Shown here: positions 1 to 6,489 of the stretch, in pieces
How positions within the stretch are numbered: position 1 is the first letter of the stretch
How the letters are laid out: every line of letters starts with the position of its first letter
Assembly (NCBI GenBank): GCA_945874515.1
Contig: CAMCHA010000101.1
Location: 1-7,810 of the forward strand
Source of the DNA: Asaia bogorensis
Lineage (GTDB): Bacteria; Pseudomonadota; Alphaproteobacteria; Acetobacterales; Acetobacteraceae
DNA length: 7,810 nucleotides
Direction of reading: 5' to 3'
Made by a program: the position numbers and the translations under genes
Notes under the pieces: generated by a model
What the model saw: the letters and a program-made list of their open reading frames with translations, nothing else
Told to the model about the DNA's origin: nothing
Databases searched by the model: none

Positions 1-195
1 TCATTGACCGCCACGATTGGTCGCCTCACGGCGCAGGACCTTGGGCTGCCCGTGCAGCTTTACGACCCGAAGGCCTATCATCAGGCGGTTCGTAACCTTT
101 GGGTTGGAACTGGCGATTACAGTGATGTTGCGGTCCGCCCAGCGGCCGCCATTACTTCCACGGCGCCCCAGACGCGCCCGAGAGGAACACCATGA
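1..195 (+). CDS. TolC-family outer membrane channel protein, C-terminal end (5' end outside window)
   Basis: This is the last 64 codons of a gene that begins left of the window; the frame is open from base 1. The product contains GRLTAQDLGLPVQLYDP followed by a Tyr/His-rich stretch and WVGTGD. This matches the usual C-terminal end of alphaproteobacterial TolC-type outer membrane factors (end of the last helix, then a short polar tail). Such proteins form the trimeric outer membrane duct of tripartite efflux pumps and type I secretion systems. The gene ends in a TGA that overlaps the ATG of the downstream popZ-like gene (ATGA at 192-195), so the two are probably co-transcribed and translationally coupled. 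Only the tail is visible, so the substrate or partner pump cannot be judged, and the family call rests on that tail. Confidence 0.8.
   Translation, partial: SLTATIGRLTAQDLGLPVQLYDPKAYHQAVRNLWVGTGDYSDVAVRPAAAITSTAPQTRPRGTP
181..186 (+). promoter_or_regulatory. Ribosome binding site of the popZ-like gene
   Basis: AGAGGA lies five bases before the ATG at 192, inside the end of the tolC-family gene. It supports the start at 192 over the in-frame ATG at 237, which would cut off the residues before the conserved SMDDILASIRRIL block and has no comparable site. Confidence 0.55.
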
Positions 196-761
196 GCGGC
201 ACCGCCCCGCCCCCCGCCGGGGGACAGGATCAATCCATGGATGATATCCTGGCGTCCATCCGCCGCATCCTCAACGAGGATGAGGCAGCGGCCCAGCCGC
301 CAGAGGGTGTGGAAGCCACCGCGCCCGAAGCACCAGACGCTGAGGAGCCTGAGGCCTTACCACCGCCCAGGGCGGCTGCACCCGAATTCGCCCCGCCGCC
401 GATTGCGCCACCGCCACCCGCGGCGCGGTCAGGGCCGGAACCCCTTGATTTGACCTCCGACATGCTCGTGTCACCGCCGAATCAGGCGGCTTCAGCGCCA
501 CGCATGGGGATGGATGATGCCTCGGGCCTTATTGCCCCAGCCGCTGCCGCTGCGGCTGCGGCCTCTGTTGGTTCCTTGCTGCGGGCCGTGAGCTCCGAGC
601 GCGGGTCCCAGGTCTATCGCGGCGGGCCGAGCATTGAGGATTTGGTGCGCGAAGAAATCCGCCCGATCCTGAAGGATTGGCTCGACATGCATCTGCCGCC
701 CTTGGTGGAACGCTTGGTGCGCGCCGAAATCGAACGGGTCGTCAATCGCGGCTTGACGTGA
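192..761 (+). CDS. popZ: PopZ-like polar organising protein (DUF2497 family)
   Basis: A 189-residue protein with the two-ended architecture of the alphaproteobacterial DUF2497/PopZ family. A short conserved N-terminal helix (SMDDILASIRRILNEDE, residues 15-31) is followed by an acidic, proline- and alanine-rich, probably disordered linker (about 32-145). The C-terminal helical block runs from residue 146 to 189 (PSIEDLVREEIRPILKDWLD, then LPPLVERLVRAEIERVV). In Caulobacter, PopZ forms a polar matrix that anchors the centromere-bound ParB complex and recruits polar regulators: the N-terminal helix binds partners and the C-terminal region oligomerises. The length is close to Caulobacter PopZ (about 177 residues). 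The start is set by the ATGA overlap with the upstream tolC-family gene and by the AGAGGA ribosome binding site. An alanine run of eight residues follows LIAP within the linker. The family call is strong; polar function in this organism is inferred. Confidence 0.88.
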   Translation: MSGTAPPPAGGQDQSMDDILASIRRILNEDEAAAQPPEGVEATAPEAPDAEEPEALPPPRAAAPEFAPPPIAPPPPAARSGPEPLDLTSDMLVSPPNQAASAPRMGMDDASGLIAPAAAAAAAASVGSLLRAVSSERGSQVYRGGPSIEDLVREEIRPILKDWLDMHLPPLVERLVRAEIERVVNRGLT

Positions 762-770
762 TCAGGGTGC

Positions 771-1742
771 CTATTCCGATCTGATGTTGTTGTCCCGCAC
801 CACACGGCCCCAAAGTGCCATTTGCGCCTGAAGGAAGCGGCCGAACTCCTCTGGCGTTGAACCCACCACATCAATCCCCAAAGGCCCGGTCAACCGGGCG
901 CGCAATTCGGGTTCGGCCAAAGCCTTGACCAGGGCCGCGTGAAAGCGCCGCTGGATCGCCTCAGGCACCCGCGCCGGCGCCAGCAGGCCCCACCATGCCA
1001 GGGCATCTATCCCGGGCAGGCCCTGTTCCGCCACCGTCGGCAAATCAGGAAATAGCGCCGAACGCCGGGCGCCGGTTTGCGCGAGCGGGCGCAGCGTGCG
1101 CCCCACCTGGCCGCCAAGCCCGGCATTGGTCGCCATGGGCATATCCAATTCGCCGGCAGCCGCTGCGGCACTCATCGGGCCACCACCGCGATAGGGCACA
1201 TGCACCACCCGGAAATCGCCGGCCTTTTGCATCAGCGTCATCGTCAGATGGGAAAGGCTGCCATTGCCGATGGACCCATAGGTCAGCGTATCGGGCTTTT
1301 CCTTGGCCGCCGCGATCACTTCCCGCAGATTCTGCCAGGGGCGCGAATTATGCGTCGTGATGATCATGGGTGCGGTGCCAATCAGCATGATCGGCGCGAA
1401 ATCCCGTTCCGTATCAAACCCAAGATTGGGGATCAGAAAGGGGTTCACCGCATGGGTATCGAATACCATGACCCAGCTATTGCCATCGGCTGTCGCCCGC
1501 GCCGCTGCCTGGGTGCCGAGCGCCCCTGAAGCGCCGGGGCGATTTTCCACCACCACCGGCACGCCGAGTTCTGCCGTAAGCCGCGGCTGGAGCAAGCGCG
1601 TAATGGTGTCTACGCTGCCGCCTGGCGGGAAGGGGGCGATGATGCGGATGGGCCCATTCGGCCAAGCGGGCGCCTGGGCAAGGGCCGGCGTGGCAAGGCA
1701 AAGCCCGGATAGGCTGGCGATCACGGCGCGGCGATGGAGCAT
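771..1742 (-). CDS. Bug/TctC-family periplasmic solute-binding protein (tripartite tricarboxylate transporter receptor)
   Basis: A 323-residue exported protein. The N-terminus has an H-R-R pair, a hydrophobic core and a PALA|Q cleavage site after residue 22, so export to the periplasm is expected; the arginine pair makes Tat export possible but not certain. The mature protein carries Bug-family landmarks: PFPPGG (37-42), ENRPGASGALG (from 66), a YGSIGNGSLSHL segment, VPYRGGGP and a late LPTVAEQGLPG segment. The family binds small carboxylates or related ligands and delivers them to TctA/TctB membrane proteins; many members are orphans. No tctA or tctB is present here, so the ligand is unknown. 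The start is supported by GGGAAG five bases upstream of the ATG on the minus strand. The gene faces popZ tail to tail with nine bases between the stops and is divergent from valS, so it has its own transcription unit. Confidence 0.92.
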   Translation of the reverse strand: MLHRRAVIASLSGLCLATPALAQAPAWPNGPIRIIAPFPPGGSVDTITRLLQPRLTAELGVPVVVENRPGASGALGTQAAARATADGNSWVMVFDTHAVNPFLIPNLGFDTERDFAPIMLIGTAPMIITTHNSRPWQNLREVIAAAKEKPDTLTYGSIGNGSLSHLTMTLMQKAGDFRVVHVPYRGGGPMSAAAAAGELDMPMATNAGLGGQVGRTLRPLAQTGARRSALFPDLPTVAEQGLPGIDALAWWGLLAPARVPEAIQRRFHAALVKALAEPELRARLTGPLGIDVVGSTPEEFGRFLQAQMALWGRVVRDNNIRSE

Positions 1743-1839
1743 GGCGGCTTCCCGAAGCTTTGATGTTTTGCAGCGTGTTATGACTTAGAACACGCGCTTG
1801 CCCTTGACGTAACGCGCCGGGGCGGGGAAGGGAAGCAGC
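1743..1839. promoter_or_regulatory. Divergent intergenic region between the Bug gene and valS
   Basis: This 97-base stretch must hold the promoter of the Bug gene (minus strand) and probably that of valS (plus strand), because both genes read outward from it. It includes the ribosome binding sites of both genes (GGGAAG read on the minus strand near 1748-1753; the purine-rich GGGGAAGGGAAG at 1824-1835 on the plus strand) and a 7-bp inverted repeat at 1773-1795. I see no convincing -35/-10 pair on either strand. A TTGACG at 1805-1810 is too close to the valS ribosome binding site to be paired with a normal -10. Regulatory content is inferred from gene orientation. Confidence 0.45.
1773..1795. 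repeat. 7-bp inverted repeat (candidate operator)
   Basis: GCGTGTT (1773-1779) and AACACGC (1789-1795) are perfect reverse complements separated by nine bases, mid-way in the divergent Bug/valS spacer. The 16-base centre-to-centre spacing of the half-sites, about one and a half helical turns, could suit a dimeric regulator. A hairpin in either transcript is an alternative. No T-tract follows on either strand, so it is not an intrinsic terminator. A 7-bp repeat can occur by chance. Confidence 0.4.
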
Positions 1840-4539
1840 ATGCTCGACAAGGTTTTTGACCCCGCCGCGATTGAACCCCGCCTTTACGAAGGCTGGGAAG
1901 CGTCAGGCGCTTTTTCCGCCCGTCCGGAAAGCCCAGCCCGCCCCTTCACCATCATGATCCCGCCGCCGAATGTGACCGGCAGCCTGCATATCGGCCATGC
2001 GCTGGATAATACCTTGCAGGATGTGCTGATCCGCTGGCGGCGCATGCAGGGGCGCGATGCCCTGTGGCAGCCGGGCACGGACCATGCCGGCATTGCGACT
2101 CAAATGGTGGTGGAACGCCTACTCGCGGAACAAAAGCAACCAGACCGCCGCAGCATGGGGCGCGAGGCTTTTCTGAAGCGCGTTTGGGAATGGAAGGCGG
2201 AATCGGGCGGCACCATCACGCGGCAATTGCGCCGGCTTGGTGCATCGCTCGATTGGCCGCGTGAACGCTTCACGATGGATGAAGGGCTTTCAGCCGCAGT
2301 GCGCGAGGTATTCGTGACGCTGCACGCCCAAGGCTTGATCTATCGTGACCGACGGCTCGTGAATTGGGACCCGAAATTCCTGACGGCGATTTCCGATCTG
2401 GAAGTCGAAAGCAAGGAAGTGAAGGGCAGCCTGTGGCATTTGCGCTACCCGGTGGAAGGCGCGCCGGGGCGGTTTTTGGTGGTGGCGACAACGCGGCCAG
2501 AGACCATGCTGGGCGATACGGCCGTTGCCGTGCATCCCGATGATGCGCGCTTCAAGGATTTGATCGGCAAGCGCGTGATCCTGCCGCTGCTGGGCCACGC
2601 CATTCCGGTGGTGGCGGATGAGTATTCCGATCCCGAAAAGGGCTCCGGCGCCGTTAAGATCACGCCAGCGCATGACTTCAATGATTTTGAGGTAGGGCGG
2701 CGCCATGATCTGCCCATGCCATCCGTGTTGGATGGCGAAGGGCGCGTGATGCTCGAAGAAATCAGCGCGCATTTCGCTGCCGCTGAGGGCATTGCGGATC
2801 ACGCTTTTGTGCGCGGGCTGGCGGGGCAGGATCGCTTCGCGGCGCGCAAGGCGATTGTGGCGCGGCTTGAGGAATTGGAGCTGATCGAGAAGATCGAACC
2901 CCATACGCATATGGTCCCGCATGGTGATCGTTCCGGCGTGCCAATTGAACCGCGCCTGACGATGCAATGGTATGTGGACGCCAAAACACTCGCCGCCCCC
3001 GCTATTCGTGCGGTGGAAACGGGCCAGACGGTCTTCACGCCGAAGCAATGGGAAAACACTTTCTTCGCCTGGATGCGCGATATCCAGCCCTGGTGCATTT
3101 CCCGCCAGCTTTGGTGGGGGCATCAAATCCCCGCCTGGTATGCGCCGGATGGCGAGGTTTTCGTCGCCCATACCGAAGAAGAAGCGCGAGTCGCGGCGCG
3201 CGCGAAATACGGCGCGGCGGTGGCGCTGACGCGTGATGAGGATGTGTTGGATACTTGGTTTTCCAGCGCGCTTTGGCCGTTTTCCACCATTGGCTGGCCG
3301 GAAAAGACACCGGAACTCGCTAAATACTATCCCGGCGATGTGCTGGTGACGGGCTTTGACATCATCTTCTTCTGGGTCGCCCGGATGATGATGATGGGCA
3401 TTCATTTCATGGGTGAAGTGCCCTTCAAGACCGTTTGTATCCATGGGCTGGTGCGCGATGAAAAAGGGCAGAAAATGTCCAAATCGCGCGGCAATGTGAT
3501 GGACCCGCTGGAATTGGTGGATGCCTATGGCGCGGATGCCATGCGCTTCACGCTCTGCGCCCTGGCGGGGCCGGGGCGAGACATCAAGCTCGGCCGGCAG
3601 CGTGTTGAGGGCTATCGATCCTTCGCCACCAAAATCTGGAATGCGGCGCGGTTTTGCGAAATGAATGGCATTGCGCCGGTGGCGGGGTTTGATCCTGCCT
3701 CGGCAAAGCTACCGCTTTCACGCTGGATTTTGGATGCAACCAATACTGCGCTGGCTGAAGCGAATGCAGCTTTGGAAGGCTTCCGCTTCGATGATTATGC
3801 CAAGGCCTGTTATCGCTTCGCCTGGAATGATTTCTGCGACTGGTTCCTGGAATTCGCCAAGCCCGTGCTGAATGGCCCGGATGGCGCGGATAAGGACGAA
3901 GTGAAGGCCACCGCCGCGCATGTGCTGGGCGTGATTCTCCGCATGCTCCACCCGGTCATGCCCTTCATCACTGAGGAATTGTGGCACCGCATGGGCTATG
4001 GCGCCGAGGGCAGCCTGATCCGTAGCCCCTGGCCGGAAGCCATGCAGGTTGCCGATGCAGCGGAAGCGCGGGCGGAATTGGATTGGGTGGTGCGGTTGAT
4101 TTCTGAAATGCGTACCGTGCGGTCCGAGATGAATGTCGCCCCTTCCACCACCGTGCCGTTGTTGATGGCGGGTGCGCGGCCCGAGAGCCTAGCGCGCGCC
4201 GAACGCTGGTCCGATGCCATCCATCGCATGGGCCGCGCGAGTGAAATCCGCGCATTGATTGGTGACCCACCCAAGGGCGTTGTCCAGGCCGTGCTGGATG
4301 AAACCACGCTGATGCTGCCCTTGGCTGATGTGATCGACTTCGCCGCCGAACGCGCGCGGCTTGCCAAGGAACGCACGCGCATCGAAGGCGAAGTGCAAAA
4401 GGTTGAAGCCAAGCTTGGCAGTGAGATTTTCGTCTCTCGCGCGCCCGTTGAGATCGTGGAAGAAAACCGCGAAAGGCTGGCGTCCTGGCAGGCGGAAATC
4501 GCGCGGCTTGATGCCGCATTGGCGCGGATTGCGGGCTGA
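1840..4539 (+). CDS. valS: Valine--tRNA ligase
   Basis: An 899-residue class Ia aminoacyl-tRNA synthetase that attaches valine to tRNA-Val in the cytoplasm. The ATP-binding HIGH motif is at residues 50-53 within PPPNVTGSLHIGHAL, and KMSKS is at 545-549. The CP1 editing domain, which hydrolyses Thr-tRNA-Val, includes TTRPET (217-222). Other ValRS-typical segments are NWDPKFLTAISDLEVE, ISRQLWWGHQIPAWY and DTWFSSALWPF (from 471). The anticodon-binding helical domain contains DWFLEFAKP. The C-terminal tail from about 834 to 899 has the ValRS coiled coil, with FVSRAP followed by charged heptads. Length is normal for the bacterial family (about 880-950) and the ends are intact. The ATG is preceded by a strong purine-rich ribosome binding site. 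The 62-residue gene follows after three bases, so the two are in one transcript. Confidence 0.98.
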   Translation: MLDKVFDPAAIEPRLYEGWEASGAFSARPESPARPFTIMIPPPNVTGSLHIGHALDNTLQDVLIRWRRMQGRDALWQPGTDHAGIATQMVVERLLAEQKQPDRRSMGREAFLKRVWEWKAESGGTITRQLRRLGASLDWPRERFTMDEGLSAAVREVFVTLHAQGLIYRDRRLVNWDPKFLTAISDLEVESKEVKGSLWHLRYPVEGAPGRFLVVATTRPETMLGDTAVAVHPDDARFKDLIGKRVILPLLGHAIPVVADEYSDPEKGSGAVKITPAHDFNDFEVGRRHDLPMPSVLDGEGRVMLEEISAHFAAAEGIADHAFVRGLAGQDRFAARKAIVARLEELELIEKIEPHTHMVPHGDRSGVPIEPRLTMQWYVDAKTLAAPAIRAVETGQTVFTPKQWENTFFAWMRDIQPWCISRQLWWGHQIPAWYAPDGEVFVAHTEEEARVAARAKYGAAVALTRDEDVLDTWFSSALWPFSTIGWPEKTPELAKYYPGDVLVTGFDIIFFWVARMMMMGIHFMGEVPFKTVCIHGLVRDEKGQKMSKSRGNVMDPLELVDAYGADAMRFTLCALAGPGRDIKLGRQRVEGYRSFATKIWNAARFCEMNGIAPVAGFDPASAKLPLSRWILDATNTALAEANAALEGFRFDDYAKACYRFAWNDFCDWFLEFAKPVLNGPDGADKDEVKATAAHVLGVILRMLHPVMPFITEELWHRMGYGAEGSLIRSPWPEAMQVADAAEARAELDWVVRLISEMRTVRSEMNVAPSTTVPLLMAGARPESLARAERWSDAIHRMGRASEIRALIGDPPKGVVQAVLDETTLMLPLADVIDFAAERARLAKERTRIEGEVQKVEAKLGSEIFVSRAPVEIVEENRERLASWQAEIARLDAALARIAG

Positions 4540-4542
4540 GGC

Positions 4543-4731
4543 ATGTTTAAAGGCGGCACTATCAATCTATTCGTGGCCATCACGCTTTTTGTGGGTGTGA
4601 CGGCGCTGCTGACGAATGGCTTGGCGCGGCTGAATTTGGGTGGCGCCACGCTGAGCCGCGCGGTGGCGCAATTCATCGCAGCCCTGATCGGGCTCGCGAT
4701 CAGTGTGGGTTTTCTATACGCGATCGGATGA
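4543..4731 (+). CDS. Small two-helix membrane protein, unrecognised
   Basis: A 62-residue hydrophobic protein that I do not recognise. Two predicted membrane segments (about residues 7-24 and 41-60) are joined by a short loop containing the only two arginines (29 and 39), with Lys3 at the N-terminus, so a helical hairpin in the inner membrane is likely. The start ATG is three bases after the valS stop. The only nearby purine run, TGAGG, overlaps that stop and is too close for a normal ribosome binding site, so translation probably depends on ribosomes finishing valS. No known domain or motif is visible. That it is a real gene is supported by its tight packing between valS and ilvD, the lack of a competing reading frame and its coherent amphipathy. 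Function cannot be assigned. Confidence 0.7.
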   Translation: MFKGGTINLFVAITLFVGVTALLTNGLARLNLGGATLSRAVAQFIAALIGLAISVGFLYAIG

Positions 4732-4750
4732 TAGCGTAGGTCAATTTTGC

Positions 4751-4756
4751 AGGAGG
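4751..4756 (+). promoter_or_regulatory. Ribosome binding site of ilvD
   Basis: AGGAGG, a perfect Shine-Dalgarno core, lies nine bases before the ATG at 4766. It decides the ilvD start. An in-frame upstream start at 4703 would add 21 residues unlike the family and would overlap the preceding small gene. Confidence 0.85.
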
Positions 4757-4765
4757 AAACTGACG

Positions 4766-6484
4766 ATGACGAAATGGGACAAATCAAAACTGCCGAGCCG
4801 GCACACCACCATGGGGCCGGAGCGCGCGCCGCATCGTTCCTATTATTACGCGATGGAATTGACGGCCGAGGAAATCGCGCAGCCGCTGGTGGGCGTTGCT
4901 TCCTGCTGGAATGAAGCCGCCCCCTGCAATATCGCGCTGTCCCGCCAGGCGCAGGCCGCGAAGATTGGCGTGAAGCAAGCCGGTGCCACGCCGCGCGAAT
5001 TCACCACCATCACGGTGACCGATGGCATCGCGATGGGCCATCAATCCATGAAATCCTCGCTCGCGTCGCGCGATACCATTGCGGATTCCATTGAGCTCAC
5101 GATGCGCGGGCATTGCTATGATGCGCTGGTCGGCATTGCGGGCTGCGACAAATCCCTGCCCGGCGTCATGATGTCCATGATCCGGCTGAATGTGCCGTCT
5201 GTCTTCATGTATGGCGGGTCCATCATGCCGGGCAAGCATCATGGCCGTGATGTGACCGTGCTGGATGTGTTTGAAGCGGTGGGCAAGCATGCCGCCGGCG
5301 GCATGTCTGACGAGGAATTGGATGAGCTGGAACGCCATGCCTGCCCAGGTGCGGGCGCTTGCGGCGGCCAATTCACCGCCAATACGATGGCCTGCGTTTC
5401 GGAGATGATAGGGCTTGCGCTGCCGTTTTCGGCTGGCGCGCCGGCGCCGGATGAAGATCGTGATCGCTGGGCGGTTGAATCGGGCCGCGCCGTGGTGGAA
5501 CTGATCCGCCGCAATATCCGCCCGCGCGATATCGTAACGCTGGATGCGCTGCATAACGCGGCGGCGATTGTCGGCGCCACCGGTGGTTCGACCAATGCCG
5601 CGCTCCATCTGCCCGCCATGGCGCATGAGGCCGGCATCCGCTTCACCTTGCAAGATGTGGCCGAGATCATGCGCAAGACGCCGCATATCGCGGACCTCAA
5701 GCCAGGCGGGCGCTATGTTGCCGCCGATGTGCATCGCATTGGTGGCGTGCCCATCATCATCAAGGCGCTGATTGATGGCGGCTATGTGAAGGGCGATTGC
5801 ATGACCGTCACCGGCAAAACCATTGCGGAAAATCACCGCGAAGTGATCGTGCCGAAGGATCAAGATGTGGTGCGCCCCTGTTCCGATCCGATCAGCCCGA
5901 TCGGCGGCGTGGTAGCCCTGAAGGGTAATCTGGCCCCGGAAGGCGCGATTGTGAAAATCGCCGGCATGGAAAAGCTGCGCTTCGAAGGCATCGCCCTTTG
6001 CTTTGATTGCGAAGAAGATGCTTTCAAGGCCGTGGAGATGCGCGCGTATAAGCCGGGCGATATCATCATCGTTCGTTATGAAGGCCCGAAGGGTGGGCCT
6101 GGCATGCGTGAGATGCTCTCCACCACCTCAGCCATCTATGGCCAGGGCATGGGGGATAAGGTGGCGCTGATCACCGATGGGCGTTTTTCGGGTGCCACGC
6201 GCGGCTTCTGCATTGGCCATGTGGGGCCGGAAGCTGCAGTGGGCGGGCCGATTGCGCTGCTGCGCGATGGCGACAAGATCATCATTGATGCCGACAAGGG
6301 CACCATTGATGTTGCACTTTCGGATGAAGAATTTGCCAAGCGCCGCGCCGAATGGAAGCCGCGCAAGACCGATTATAATTCCGGCGTGCTCTGGAAATAT
6401 GCGCAGCTTGTGGGCCCAGCCTATCTTGGTGCCGTGACACATCCGGGTGGCGGGGCTGAGACCCATTGCTACGCGGATCAGTGA
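4766..6484 (+). CDS. ilvD: Dihydroxy-acid dehydratase
   Basis: A 572-residue IlvD/Edd-family enzyme. It dehydrates 2,3-dihydroxy-3-methylbutanoate (valine/leucine branch) and 2,3-dihydroxy-3-methylpentanoate (isoleucine branch) to the corresponding 2-keto acids in the cytoplasm. Signature 1 (GCDKSLPG, Cys127) and signature 2 (CPGAGACGG, Cys193 and Cys199) are present, as are SRDTIADSIE, FDCEEDAF, GPKGGPGMREM and TDGRFSGATRGFCIGHVGPEA; Ser475 in the last is the likely catalytic base by family analogy. The N-terminal CWNEAAPCN segment supplies Cys47 and Cys54. With Cys127 and Cys199, Cys54 probably ligates a [2Fe-2S] cluster, as in the shorter DHAD type, unlike the roughly 616-residue E. coli [4Fe-4S] enzyme. 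The start at 4766 (MTKWDKSKLPS) follows AGGAGG. It probably shares a transcript with valS and the 62-residue gene. Related sugar-acid dehydratases are less likely given the match to biosynthetic IlvD. Confidence 0.96.
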   Translation: MTKWDKSKLPSRHTTMGPERAPHRSYYYAMELTAEEIAQPLVGVASCWNEAAPCNIALSRQAQAAKIGVKQAGATPREFTTITVTDGIAMGHQSMKSSLASRDTIADSIELTMRGHCYDALVGIAGCDKSLPGVMMSMIRLNVPSVFMYGGSIMPGKHHGRDVTVLDVFEAVGKHAAGGMSDEELDELERHACPGAGACGGQFTANTMACVSEMIGLALPFSAGAPAPDEDRDRWAVESGRAVVELIRRNIRPRDIVTLDALHNAAAIVGATGGSTNAALHLPAMAHEAGIRFTLQDVAEIMRKTPHIADLKPGGRYVAADVHRIGGVPIIIKALIDGGYVKGDCMTVTGKTIAENHREVIVPKDQDVVRPCSDPISPIGGVVALKGNLAPEGAIVKIAGMEKLRFEGIALCFDCEEDAFKAVEMRAYKPGDIIIVRYEGPKGGPGMREMLSTTSAIYGQGMGDKVALITDGRFSGATRGFCIGHVGPEAAVGGPIALLRDGDKIIIDADKGTIDVALSDEEFAKRRAEWKPRKTDYNSGVLWKYAQLVGPAYLGAVTHPGGGAETHCYADQ

Positions 6485-6489
6485 TCCGC
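6473..6489. repeat. Perfect 17-base palindrome over the ilvD stop and next start
   Basis: GCGGATCA (6473-6480), one central G, then TGATCCGC (6482-6489): the arms are exact reverse complements. In RNA it would fold as a 6-bp GC-rich stem with a five-base loop (CAGUG) holding the downstream GTG start, followed by the U-rich stretch TTTCTGTTCCTT. That resembles a weak terminator or a translation-control hairpin. It lies inside coding sequence on both sides, so it may instead be a by-product of codon choice. Confidence 0.5.

Noticed and set aside
1303..1788. A 161-codon plus-strand frame antisense to the Bug gene
   Set aside because: The Bug frame has a signal peptide and family motifs throughout; this one has none and would run into the divergent regulatory spacer.
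2290..3444. A 384-codon open frame on the minus strand inside valS
   Set aside because: It is antisense to a full-length, motif-complete valS. The translation is rich in His, Arg and Ala with no recognisable domain, as expected from GC-rich codon bias making long open antisense frames.
4685..4702. Inverted repeat TGATCG-N6-CGATCA within the small membrane gene
   Set aside because: It lies inside coding sequence, is only 6 bp per arm, and GATC-containing words are frequent here through Ile/Asp/Arg codons. No T-tract follows.
4703..4765. Upstream in-frame extension of ilvD
   Set aside because: It overlaps the 62-residue gene, adds residues unlike the family N-terminus, and AGGAGG at 4751-4756 clearly serves the ATG at 4766.
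3996..4787. A 263-codon minus-strand frame spanning the valS end and the small membrane gene
   Set aside because: It covers two better-supported plus-strand genes and the ilvD ribosome binding site, and the Ser/Arg-rich product has no family features.
4784..5863. A 359-codon open frame on the minus strand inside ilvD
   Set aside because: It mirrors ilvD codons, is His/Arg-rich with no domain, and has no ribosome binding site or context of its own.
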